From Numida meleagris (Eukaryota; Chordata; Aves; Galliformes; Numididae), in assembly GCF_002078875.1 (NCBI RefSeq), contig NC_034438.1, forward strand, positions 69,019,628 to 69,083,627: DNA of 64,000 bases, written 5' to 3'. Shown here in pieces: positions 36,817 to 48,009 of the stretch (position 1 is the stretch's first letter; every line of letters starts with the position of its first letter). The notes under the pieces were generated by a model. That model was not told the DNA's origin. It saw nothing but the letters and a program-made list of their open reading frames with translations, and ran no database searches. The translations under genes and the position numbers were made by a program.

Positions 36817-37610
36817 CAACTGTACAACTTGTACAACTATAATTGAAATCACCTGCAGATGTTGCGTTAAAATTTATTTAATTCTCACTGTAGTATTATT
36901 TGAAAGTGAAAGGCTTGATTTCGCTAAAATACTTCCTGAAGAGAATTTTGCTGCAAGGAACCACAGAAATTTCAGTATGACAAGAGAGCCTTCCTCTGGA
37001 AGGGATGAGTATTGTGCATCCCCATAAAGTTCAACTCTCATATTTGTAGGCGTTTCTATGGAACTAGGCATTTAGCACAAAATATGAAGAGCCTAATCAT
37101 TATGTTATTCCTTAAATACTGTTCTTTCACACGAAAGTACTCTGTTTTCCACAATCCTGCCACAGATAGTGTTAGAGAAGCAATCCAAGGAAACATGCAA
37201 ATCTTCCTTTTGTCAGTCTGATGAAGAAAAAAGCCTGCTGAAACAGGCTTGGGAATGAGGGAAGTCAAGGAAGAGAAATGGAAGATCATGACTAAGGGAA
37301 AAGTCACTGAGAATTACAGAGTAAGGGTAACTTTGCTTTCATAATTTTATTATTCCTAATCAGCTGTATTATAAATCTGATTCAGAATGGGTATCAATTA
37401 TATAAATCAGGCATGTCCAACCCACGCCCTGCGGCCTGCATGCAGTCATTGCTATCGAAACAGTCTGGTGCATCAGTATCACATAAACAAGGTGAAATAT
37501 CTCACTAGTTTTATGTTTTTGTTCCTCTCTCTTTTTTTAAATGTTTTAATAAAAGTATTTAAAATTAAAATGTTTTGTTACTTATACAGTAATGACATTG
37601 TCTATTTTGT
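36817..37610. other. Non-coding stretch
   Basis: No gene or repeat family recognised. Confidence 0.5.
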
Positions 37611-37751
37611 GAGGGTTGCTCCGAATGTAATGTCTCCTGTTTTATTACGTTGGCATCATCGATTGGCATCACATCAGAGGCAGATATTGGTGGTATGGAA
37701 GTAGAGGCTAAAGCTTCCTGACAGTATTCCATTAGATTTTGTTGCTGTGTG

Positions 37752-38506
37752 TGTTGGAAATATCCAAATAATTTATCTGGACGCTATCTCTGATAAAAGC
37801 AGATTTTATTCACAGTTGCAATGGCGGGTGTCTGGCAAGCAGGAGCGCCTGCAGAAAGCAGTGTTACATCTTTTATGCCCTATTACTCAATGCTTATCTT
37901 TTCCTCCCCTGGTTCCTCATTGGCTGAGTACTTCAGGTTCACAGTTTTCCCGATGCTCAACTAAACATACAGATACTGGTTGAACATAAATTGTTGCTAG
38001 CTAAGCATGTATATTGCTAATTAATTAACTTCTAATGCTTACTCAGCACTCGGCCATTATTTCTGGACACCTGTTCATCCTTGCATAGAGATAAGTGTGG
38101 AAGGAGGATAGAGGGGGGGCATCCTGATGCCTGCCTGTTGTATCCCAACCTACCCACAGACTGAGGCAGTTTGGCCTTGTGTGGAGGCCCTGGCTTCTTT
38201 GATGTTTGACAAGTCTCCTTTTCTTTTGTTGAGGGTCTCTTATCCAAACAGAACAGCCTTACAGCATGCTTTCCAGTCCATAATACTATTCCCATACTAT
38301 TCACAACTATTACAGTTTTACAAGTGAGAATTAAGCACATAATCCAACAACTGTATTTCTAAAATATGTTACTGAAATACATGGTATTTCTACTTTTTCA
38401 AACTAGCTGTTTCTAAGGGCAAGTTACAAAATGTGTTATGCTCTACTTCTTTAGATCAATTCCCCTTTTTCGATATCTAATGCAGAAACAACATTCAATT
38501 CCTACA
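37752..38506 (-). mobile_element. Solo LTR nested in the mariner
   Basis: The 755-bp element begins TGTTGGAAATATCC and ends TTCCTACA on the plus strand, giving TG...CA ends. It is flanked by TGTG at 37748-37751 and 38507-38510. Mariner sequence resumes exactly on both sides. On the minus strand an ATAAAAG TATA-like box lies near 37877-37870, with AATAAA at 37810-37805, about 60 bp downstream as in retroviral LTRs. This sets the orientation. No internal viral region remains. A 4-bp duplication is common for gammaretrovirus-like (ERV1) elements, but the class is an inference. Confidence 0.85.
37805..37810 (-). promoter_or_regulatory. LTR poly(A) signal
   Basis: The minus strand reads AATAAA inside the solo LTR, about 60 bp after its TATA-like box and about 55 bp before the LTR end. 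Confidence 0.6.
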
Positions 38507-38926
38507 TGTGGCAGATGGCAGCAGAGGGGCAGTCTGACAAAATGGTGTCTGACATGGAAGTACATATGAAGCAGTAAGTAGTATGGAACTGAATTTCTCT
38601 GTGTGGAAAAGATGCACCCATTGGTATTCATGGACACTTGGTGAATGTGTATGGAGACCAATCAGTGGATGTGAGCACAGTGAGGTGGTAGCTGGTGTGT
38701 TTCAGCAGGACGACAGTGGGTCACCTCTGCTGGTGCAGATTTTTATGAGCGCAGCATGCAGGCTCTTGTTCATCACAGGTGAAAATGCAGAACTAATGGT
38801 GCTGACTGTGTTGAAAAAGAGTGTTTTGTAGCTGAGATTTGCTCTTCAAAACAGTGTTATTGTGCTCTTTGTATTAGTTGTAGTTTCCATGGAAATATGT
38901 AGGAGGTGTTATTTTTGGAGCAACCT

Positions 38927-40361
38927 ACGTATATGTAGCCCAAGATAATTTCTGTTCATTCAGTGCAGCCCAGGCAAGCCAAAAGGTCAGACACCCATGA
39001 TAGTTACATAGGTTACATACAAAGGTCGGACACCAAATGATAGTTAAGTCTCAATTAATGATTCAAAAGCAAAAGGATTAAAAGAATGGAGTAGTTCCTG
39101 TAGACAAGTAAGAATTTGCTTATGTTCACTAGAATTCTTTACATTACAATTGGTGACCTATGCTAAAGTGTATCCTGTGCTAGTGGAAATCCACAAATGG
39201 TTCTGTTAAATAAAAACCCATCCTTCCCACACCCGCTTTTAATTCAGAAGTTTCATCTAAAAGTAATTTACTTTACAAATGAGATATAGTATGTAAGGAA
39301 TAAGGATATTAATAGGAGATCTTTCATATATTTGTATAATTTTAGTAGCTAGGTGCTGTATCTCTTAACAGAGCAACTCTTGCTTATAGACATCAAAGAG
39401 AGATTTAGAGGAATGCTATTAAAATGGCATAAAAAAAAAGCAGTAACTATCAGAACTACTTCTTTCTTAAAAGACTGAATTGCTGTAACTTTCTTACTTA
39501 GCAAGTCACTTGATTAATAGATTCATGGTGTTTTGCTTGAGGAATTAGGTCTATCAAATCTAATTTCATATTTGATCTGGTTTTACCAGTGATGTGTTCT
39601 TACTGATAGCACAAAAATAATATTTTACTTTGTTTCTGGATGAAATGAATGTTTTACTTTTTAACAACTATGTAGTAAGTGTCTGAACATGAAGACCATG
39701 GCTTTAGCAGCCTTTGACAGTGAAGTTTAACAGTGTTGTACAACTCGCTGATTAGCAAACAGAATGCTGTCAAGGCTTCTTAGCCAAGAAACTTCCTTGG
39801 TTTTATGTTGTGAAGGTATATTTCCAGTCTGTAGGGATTTGTGAGAGGGAAAACTGGCACTGAGAGTTGGTTAAATGCTTAGCATTGGAAAAATATTTTG
39901 CATGAAAACTAAGGAGCATTTGAAATATAATTTTTGTTATACTCCAGTGGTAGAACACTTAAATGCATGTTATGTTGTTAAGAAAGCATGGAAAAGATCT
40001 ATCTGAGAATATGAGAAGATAATATTGACTACTTCTGTTTGTGCAATCTGTAAATAAGATTGTAACTGTTTGATTCTCTCCAGTAAGTTAAAAAATTGAT
40101 GCTACAGTTGGGTACAAGCATATTGACTAATCTGCTGAATTCTATTTCTAATCTTCATGGAATATGCCTTTCAGACCCTTAACTGATCTTTTAAATTACC
40201 TTATAATTTTCTCTTTGAATTAAAGTAAATCTCAGACTTATGAGTAGCATCTAACCAAATAATTTACTTACAAATTAAGGCTAAAAAATAAGGTTAGTTT
40301 TTATCTACATAATGTTACTGATGATCCAGTATAGCTGCTTTTGTTGCAGTGTTTCTTTAGT
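38927..40361. other. AT-rich non-coding region with a short local duplication
   Basis: A tandem near-duplicate lies at about 38982-39045: AAAGGTCAGACACC and AAAGGTCGGACACC, each followed by ATGATAGTTA. Otherwise nothing is recognised. Confidence 0.5.
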
Positions 40362-40468
40362 GATGCTCACCACCAAAATGCAGAGCTAATGCTGGTGACT
40401 ATGTTGAAAAATAGTGTTTTATAGCTGAGAATTTGCTCTACCAAACAGTGTTATGTGCTCTTTGTGTC
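40362..40468. mobile_element. Mariner fragment, internal
   Basis: It shares AAAATGCAGAGCTAATG, then AGCTGAGAATTTGCTC and GTGCTCTTTGTG with the other copies. It lacks both termini. It ends abruptly about 95 bp before the CHST14-like pseudogene, so the sequence junction near 40468 may mark one edge of that insertion. Confidence 0.8.
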
Positions 40469-40562
40469 CTACTTCCTTGCTGCTGGTGGCCCAGAGCCAG
40501 CTGCTAGTTCCCCTCCCTGGCATGTAGAATGACGGCAGCTCAGGCCCAGCACCTCTGAGACC

Positions 40563-41615
40563 ATGTCCTCATGGGCTGCCTTCTCTGGGGAAGTGTGGTG
40601 GGCAGCCACCTTGGCCTGAAGCTGGTCCCACCTGCAGGTTGGCAGCACAGTTTTGCTGCCCTCCATGCTGATGTTCCGTGTCATTCTGTCTTCCAGTGGG
40701 CTGCTCTTGATGACTGAGAAGGGCATCCTGGCCAAGGTGAAGCCACTCCCGCTGCACTTGACAGTTGGGGAGATCTCCTGGCAGGTGTAGGCAGCTGAAG
40801 ATCTGGACTGTGAGGTGCTGCAGGGTATCAACAGCCACACCACTGCTCGGTCTGCAGGCAGTGAGCCATGCCCCACAGCATAAGGGAGCTGGCAGCCAGG
40901 CAGCGGCAGATGGTCCTCCATCACCTACTAGTTAGTGACAAGTATCACTTCCTCTATTACTACGTGCCCAAGGTGGAAGCACATTCTGAAGGTGCCAGAT
41001 GGGGCACTGGAGAACATCAACATCAAGCTGAAGATGAGCCACAAGAGCAACCTGGTGTTCGTGGGGGACATGAAGCCAGATGAGATCAGCTACCGCCTGA
41101 AGAACTACAAGTTCATCTCCATGAGGAACATGGAGAAGAGGCTGCTGCTGGTCTACAGAAACAAGTTTGGGGAGATCAAGGACTACCAGCAGAAGCATGG
41201 AGTGGAGATAGTTGATGGTATCAAAAGGATGGGGGGAAGACAGCGAGCGATGACATGACCTTCTTTGAGTTTCTCCACTGCCTGCTGGAAGAGGAGGTGG
41301 AGAAGATGAATGAGCACTGGATGCTCATCTACAACCTGTGCCAGCCTTGCGCTATGTGATATCACTTCATCAGCTCCTACAAGTGGCTGAATGAGAACAC
41401 AAACCACATCGTGGAGCAAGTCCAGGTGTCATCCTTCATCTGCTTCCCAGAAAGACAGTTGTGGCACCAGCCTGTGACAGTAGAAATGCTTCATTAACAC
41501 TTGTGCAACATCCAAGCACAGTCTCATAAAAGAGCTGCTACCAAAGTACAACCTGGATTTATCCCTCTTTGCCTATCCCCTTCCAAACATAACCAGTGAA
41601 TTTTGCAGCCAATGA
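40563..41615 (+). pseudogene. CHST14: CHST14-like sulfotransferase pseudogene
   Basis: The translation, pieced over several frames, follows dermatan 4-O-sulfotransferase 1 from end to end. The N-terminal membrane anchor reads [20 protein letters not shown], then [13 protein letters not shown]. It continues with LHHLLVSDKYHFLYYYVPKV, then YRNKFGEIKDYQQKHGVEIV, MTFFEFLHCLLEEEVEKMN, NEHWM and YNLCQPCA, and ends LPKYNLDLSLFAYPLPNIT before TGA at 41613. The anchor and ending match CHST14 better than other CHST family members I know. It is dead: in-frame stops at about 40617, 40788, 41357 and 41495, at least four frameshifts, the 5'-phosphosulfate loop after VPKV disrupted, and the 3'-phosphate-binding Ser replaced by Leu in RLLLVYRNKF. 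The parent CDS is intronless, so absence of introns cannot separate retrocopy from DNA duplication. No poly(A) tail was seen. Confidence 0.82.
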
Positions 41616-41679
41616 GGTGGGCTTTTTTTCAGGATTTGGTATAAATTCTGCAAGGTTTTTCTAAGACATCCATGAAACA

Positions 41680-42425
41680 TTCCCACACGGCAGAGGAGGT
41701 TCAGGTTTGATATTAGGAAAATTTCCTCTTAATATCTGGTATAAATCTCCCCTCTTATAGTTTAAAACTGTTCCCCGTTGTCCTATCACTATCTGCCTGT
41801 GCAAAACTTCAGTCTCTCTCCTTTCTGTAAGGTCCCTTTAAGTACTGGAAGGCCACAATGACATCTCCTCAGAGCCTTCTTTTCTCCAAACTAAACAAGC
41901 CCAGCTCCCTCAGCCTGCCTTCATAGGAGAGGTGCTCCAGCCCTTTGAACATCTTCATGGCCTCCTTTAGAGCTGCTCCAGCAGCTTTGCTTCTTTTTTG
42001 TGCTTGGAGCCCCAGGCCTGGATCCAGCTGGGGCCTCACATGGGCAGAGATGAGGGGGACAACCCTCCCCCCCCCCCCGTCACTGCTGGCCACCCCTGTG
42101 TTGATGCAGCACAGGATACCACTGGCTTTTCAGGATGCAAGAGCACACTAATGGCTCATGTCCAGCTTTTCTTCCACCAGGACTCCCAGGTCCTTCTCCA
42201 CAGGGCTAATCTCGGTGAGTTCTCTCATCCTGTAGACATGTCTGGGATGCCCCAACCAAAGTACAGTGCTTTGCACTTGTGCTTGTTGTACTTCATTGGG
42301 TTCATGTGGGCCCCCTTTTTGAGCCTGTCCTGTTCCCTTTGGATGGCATCTCTTCCTTCTTTTGTATCAGCTACTCTACTCAGCTTGATGTCATCTGCAG
42401 ACATCTTAATACTGACAGATTTGCT
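41680..42425 (-). mobile_element. Old CR1 LINE, 3' half of ORF2
   Basis: The plus strand carries the complement of the CR1 ORF2 C-terminal half in order: the FRFDI-type block, the ELGLFSLEKRRL block, GLEHLSYEGRLRE, then [17 protein letters not shown]. It reaches the RT motif equivalent, with [15 protein letters not shown] encoding a degenerate FADDTKL. A C run (42066-42080) and indels break the frames. The 3' tail is missing on the left side. Confidence 0.87.
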
Positions 42426-44129
42426 CAACCTCCCTTTTACATCAAGCCATTAAATTTTTCTTAATGAATGATTCAGGAGAAAGAAGTGCAAACCATGTTG
42501 AAATACAAGAGGATACAATACCTTATACTGCTGAGCATTTCCAAACAGTAGAACAATACTCACTGTATATAAAAAATACAATTTATGTTTCTGCCATTCT
42601 TATCTTCAGTCCCAGACACTATAACTGCTGATAAACTGAGCTATATTTCTTGACTGTTAGGCTTTTTGGAGAATAAATTTGTAACAAAATGTTTTTAGTT
42701 CTACTTCCAAGCACTGTTTGTTTGTTTTTATTTTTTATTTTTATTGTCCTCAAAATATGTTTCTGTACATGCAAAAAGAATTCTCAAATATTGTTATCTA
42801 CTTAAGTGTGTATGAAAGTAACTATTGCCAAGTACTTATAAATGAAGACTTCTGATCTCAGTGAAGACTAGGAACTACACCAAACTGTTCTTTTGGCATC
42901 AAAGTGCAAGATGATTTAGTACTTTCACCAATGTATGGAATAGAAGGTCAAATGCATTTGATAATGAAGAGAGACTATCTTGCAGCAACTGTACTTCAAA
43001 TCACCCATGAACATATAGCAAAAAAGTCCACTTAAGTAGTTGTTTTAGAAGAGAAAAGTTTGAGTCATTGTTGTGCAATTCTTGTATAATATGTTTTGGG
43101 AGACCAGACTTGGCATTTTATTACTCCAGTTTTTTCCCCATTATAGTTCTATTGATGTTAATAGAATTAAACTAGTGCCCACCTGGAATAATGAAAAACA
43201 AAATCAGTTGTTCTATTTCAATATTTCCTCTTCAGCTTTATATTTATATAAATTTCTTCTAAGTTAATGTCAAAAATCTGCTGGGAGCAGCACTAAAGCC
43301 TTGACTCTAAACTGTCAGTTTCAGCATAAAGCTAGTCTGCAGAGAGGAAGTAATGCTTAAGGACTATTAGATAGTCTTTTCCTCCTCTGCTGTAATGTTT
43401 TCTTTCTTTTCTTTTTTTGTTACATTATCAAACATTTGAATTTCAGTCACAGATATAAAAAGAGTGATTCTAAAAATAAGCTTTTTAAAGAAGACACTTG
43501 GGTGTAATATCTAGCATTATAGGTAGGCATTCAATTTCTTGAAAACACTTTGTACTCTGCCTCCAATAAGTTCTTTATACTTTCCCATAGCTATTTGTTG
43601 TCCGGTTTTTGTCAACAATTTACTCTTTTCTGGGTGTTGTAATCTAAATTCTATGAAAAGTTTGGATCTGTTCAGAGGAAATTGCCATATGTGATGACCA
43701 ATTCTCAAGTAGATTGTGTTAGCATAGGAGGTGGGGAAACTTGGCTATAACGGTGAAGAAAAGGCAGTTGGAATTCTCTGGCATGAGAGCAAAAAAAGCA
43801 AGAAAATAAAAGGAATTATTTTGAAACTTTATAGAGAAGCAACTCATGTTTTCTATGTATTTAGAAACCATACCCTGCAGAACTGGAACTGAAATCACTG
43901 GGCTGTTGGTATTGCAGATTTTTAAGGATATAAGCATGTATTGAGAGTAATCTTTCACACTGGAAATTATTTAACTTAGAGATTTAAAAACACAGTTTTA
44001 ATGTTCTAGGCAAAACACATGATGCATTCACTGTTTTGGTCTGTGAAAAGGCAGCTGAGAGAATAAGTAATGTCCTAACTATTTAGTGGATAATATGCAA
44101 CAATTGTTTGAAAGAATGTTGAACTCAAA
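42426..44129. other. AT-rich non-coding region
   Basis: No gene or recognised repeat. Confidence 0.5.
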
Positions 44130-44505
44130 AGTTCAGATCCTCCTCCAGACCCCATCTGCTGCCACACTGGGGGCTCCTCCATGGCTACGTGCAGAGATGT
44201 GCTCTGCATGGTGCCCATGGGCCACAGAGGGATGGCCTGCTCTGCCATGGGCTGCTTCTCTCACATGGCTCACCTCTGTCTCCCAGCTGCTGTTGTGCAG
44301 CAGTTTTTCCCTTTCCCTCTCATGGAAATGTATCTCTCATTGGCTCAGATCTGACCAGAAGTGGGTCCCTTTTCCAGCTGGACAGAACCAGTTCCTATCT
44401 AACATAGGGAAGCTGTGGGGCTGTGCTCACAAGGGGCCACCCCTGCAGCCCTCTTACTACCAAAATGTCACATAAGCCCAATACAACTACACCTTGCCAC
44501 AGGGT
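44130..44505. repeat. GC-richer repeat-like block, unclassified
   Basis: This block contrasts with its AT-rich surroundings. It contains blocks such as CTGGACAGAACCAGTTCCTA and GGGGCCACCCCTGCAGCC, ending near AAGCCCAATACAACTACACC. I have the impression of a dispersed avian repeat, possibly LTR-derived. I cannot name the family or fix the ends. The 129-codon frame on it shows no domain and is probably a composition effect. Confidence 0.3.
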
Positions 44506-47500
44506 GAATTTCATATAAATCAAGGGTGACCTGAAGAAGTGCTCACAGCTGCTACTAAGTGTAGGACATAAACAGCTTAACCCACTTCAGAAGGGATGAC
44601 AAGAAATGGTAGTTAGTATGGAGGAGAAATATTAATGGCAGTATTTTTTGTCAAGTCAGTTGTACATAAGTGCCACTTGCTGTCATACTTAGGGGAAGAG
44701 ATAAAAACCTAGAACAAAACTAGAGAAAGCAAGAAGGGCTCCTAATTTTTTTTAAGACTTTTACATCTTGTTATCCATCAGCTGGTGACACATCAGTCAG
44801 CTGGAGACGGGGTCGCTATGACAAAGTTCACGGAGTAGAGAAGTCTGCAACTTCTGATGAAGTCAGTGAAAGCCATCCCTCTACTGTGAAATATGTGGAT
44901 TTTGATGAACAGCAAATCAGTCTTTTAGCTGCAGATTGAACAGAAGGATGTCACTAACCAGTTCTGAAGTAGAGCTGCCCACACTGAACATGCATTCCAA
45001 CAGTTTTTGAAAGAATCCTGACAAAACCATCCTGTAAGTAAGGGAAGAAGACAGAGGACTGACTGATGCAGGTGAAAGAGGTGAAAGCCAGAAGCCCTCT
45101 GGGAGAAGCCTTAGTGGTGGTAACATTTACAAACTTGGAATATAGATAAGACACTGTCAGACCTCTTCGTGAAATATAGATTAGCCACAGAATGCAAGGT
45201 TCTTGTAATCTATATATTTATTCATATATATATCTATATTAAAAAAAATCACAATTCTGGCAGTGTCTTTGCCTGTGCCTTTGAGATGAACACTCTGTTT
45301 TCAGAGCAACTGTGATAGATCCACATGCACATTAGTATATTTTCTGATTGCATGACAGGCAAGAGAAAAGCAGCAATGAATTAGAAAAATCGGAACTGAA
45401 TAATGGAGTTCATTAAGTGAGAAATGGAGGAGAAATGAAGGTGACTATGGTGATAAAATTGAATAAAAAGCCAAATAATACCAAAAATAATGATAAACTT
45501 GAGTACAAAATGTAAGTCACAGTCTTAAATGATAAAGACTTAGCAATGAATTTAGAGTAAAGTAATTTATACAGTAGTGACTTTTGCTCTTCATTTTAAT
45601 TTGAGGTCTTGGCTGCTTATTTACAGGTATGTTGTCCTATTTATCTGACATTTGATTCTGCTGCTTTTACTTGCACTGACTACTGACTACCCGAACTGGA
45701 TTCGGGTAGAAATACTTGAAATTATATTATTTTTGCTGCAGACTTATTGTAGGGTAGGTGAACCTTGTTCCTTTCTCCATTCCTCTGTTTACAGCTTCTC
45801 TTTTCCGTGTTTGTTCTACCTATATTTCTTGGGTCTTACACAGTAGGATGGCCATTTGTTCTCCAAGGAGACACTGATGTTTCCAGCTTTGTTGTTCACA
45901 GAATAAATGAAAACAGCTTGGTGGAATTACTGGTCTGAGTAGGACGCCAACACTATTAGAAACAATAAGAGAAACTGTCACTAGGAAAAACTTTTGTTTT
46001 CCCTAGGATATAAACTTGAGAGTATTCAGTTGTAATTTTATTTCTAAATAAAGAAGCAGCAACAGGAATCATTCCTCAAAAGCTTTTGTTTTGGCATCAG
46101 ACTAATGTCTGATCAATTAATTAAAAAACTAGTGACTAAGTTCTTCATTTTGCTCTCCTGCTTAAAACAAGTGTTTGGCTGGCATGTAATATGCTAGCAA
46201 GCTCCAACGAACTTGGACACCTGGGCTGCACAGATTGAACTATATAAGGTGAGGCTTCAACGAGACAGCAGCTCATAAGTACTCCTTTGCACCCATACAG
46301 CGTTTTCATCGTGACAGTTTCCCTGTTGTCTCCTCAGTTACAAATTAAAGCAGCATAAGTAATAGTGATTTAAAGCTTTATTCTTGGACCAGATCTGTGG
46401 TCATAATAACTACTGTATTAAAGTACATCCAGATACTCTTTCCAAATGGAGTATTTTTTCATTTTTGTTAAATGGAGTGAGGGAAAAAGTTTGAAAAATA
46501 CTGCGTTTCATGCAGCATTACTTGGATATACAGCAAAGCCTTTTACTCCAGTTATGGTGAGATGATGCATCAATTTTCAGGTAGATTTTCTGCTCAGTTA
46601 TATGTTGTGGAAAGAAACCACATGGACTGAACAGTAGAAACAGTCTCATGACTTTATTTTAGGGACAGAAATTTTACAAGGTGGTCATATTTCAGTCAAA
46701 ATGAGTACTCAAGGCCAAAAGAGGCACTGAAAACGACTGGATAGAAAATATCTTGTTGACAGAACATCAGATTTGATGATAATCATATATGTAAACTGTG
46801 ATGAGGTTGAAAAATGAAAGTTTTTTGTACTCTAGTAAGTCTACACAGGAACTTTGACTGTAGTTAGGTTTCACAGGAGGGACTTCAGATCTAACCACTG
46901 GCCTTATTTGATGAAGGAAGAAGCAGCAGCTTTGTGAGTCTCTCAAAAGAAAGAACTGGGAGTATTACTAGAACTAAGCTAAGCTACAATGTTCCAAACA
47001 CTTCATTTGCTGTTAACAACAATGTTGATGTTGTTCTGTGATAATAAACCATTCTTATGCTGATTTCCCATTTTCTAACCTTATATAAGGGAGAAGAATA
47101 CATCTTTCTGTAATTTATCTGCTCGGTATCATGTTCCTTATTTTCTGTAAAAGTTTAATTCTACTCCTTTCTCAGCGGGATTTTGCACAATGTAATAACA
47201 TTTTACTGCTGCTACTCTGATCTTAGGGTCAGACATTTTATATTGCAAAATTCAAAGAAATTTCCAAGCACTGAACTGCCATTTTTAAGTCTGAAAATTG
47301 CCCAAATTAAGTTATCAGAGAGGAACTATGGAACTACGCTAACTGAAATTTGCTATTTTATTTTTCTTCAGATAAAGTCTCTGACAGTTATCATAAGTTA
47401 TTGACAGCACTGATACCACTGAATTGTATTTAACTAGAACATAATTAGTTTTAGTTAAATTTTAAAGGTAAGAAGCTATCTATAGATAACAGCTTCTCAC

Positions 47501-47889
47501 TTCAGAGCTATAAAAGAAGATCTTGTGTTTGAATTTAGCAGTCTAAATATTTATTTGTTGAAACACACTCATCTTTAAATACAACTGTATTATTTTATTT
47601 TTAGCCTGAATATACACCTTTTATCCTCCAGTGAAATAAGCAGACCAATAGCTAATATTATAAGCAACATAGGAGGAGGAAATTTGTGATCTTTTATTTA
47701 TTTTCAATCAAAATTATATGCCAATATTGATAATAAGTATTTTACTGCTCTTAAAGAGGAGAAATGATTCTCAGTGTTCAGTGAACAAACATTAAAAATG
47801 GGCAAGGTAGGATTAAGTTGGAACTTGCTAATTGTTTATGCTTTTGTTTATTGCCTAAAAGCAGCTACAGTCAAGAGACTATCTGGTAT
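44506..47889. other. AT-rich non-coding region
   Basis: No supported gene. AT-only patch near 45208-45248. Nothing else recognised. Confidence 0.5.
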
Positions 47890-48009
47890 CTTCTCTTCCC
47901 TTCCCTTCCCTTCCCTTCCCTTCCCTTCCCTTCCCTTCCCTTCCCTTCCCNNNNNNNNNNNNNNNNNNCTTCCCTTCCCTTCCCTTCCCTTCCCTTCCCT
48001 TCCCTTCCT
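47890..48009 (+). repeat. TTCCC pentanucleotide microsatellite with N gap
   Basis: TTCCC units run on both sides of an 18-base N gap (47951-47968). The true length is probably unknown. Apparent frames through it are artefacts. Confidence 0.97.

Larger units (their letters stand above)
37611..38926. mobile_element. Mariner (Galluhop type) with both TIRs, split by an LTR
   Basis: The left terminus reads GGGTTGCTCCGAATGTAATG. The right terminus is its near complement: GGAGGTGTTATTTTTGGAGC followed by AACC. Between them lie all blocks found in the partial copies at 8402, 25314 and 40362. A solo LTR interrupts it at 37752-38506. Without the LTR and one copy of the 4-bp duplication the element is about 557 bp. 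That fits, from memory, the common deleted non-autonomous form of the chicken mariner. No transposase frame is present. Confidence 0.88.

Noticed and set aside
44086..44475. 129-codon plus-strand frame as a gene
   Set aside because: It coincides with a GC-richer repeat-like block, with overlapping open frames and no domain.
44788..44938. Fifty-codon coding-like segment (SWRRGRYDKVHGVEKSA)
   Set aside because: Short, no acceptor or donor seen, downstream frame closes at once, no family recognised.
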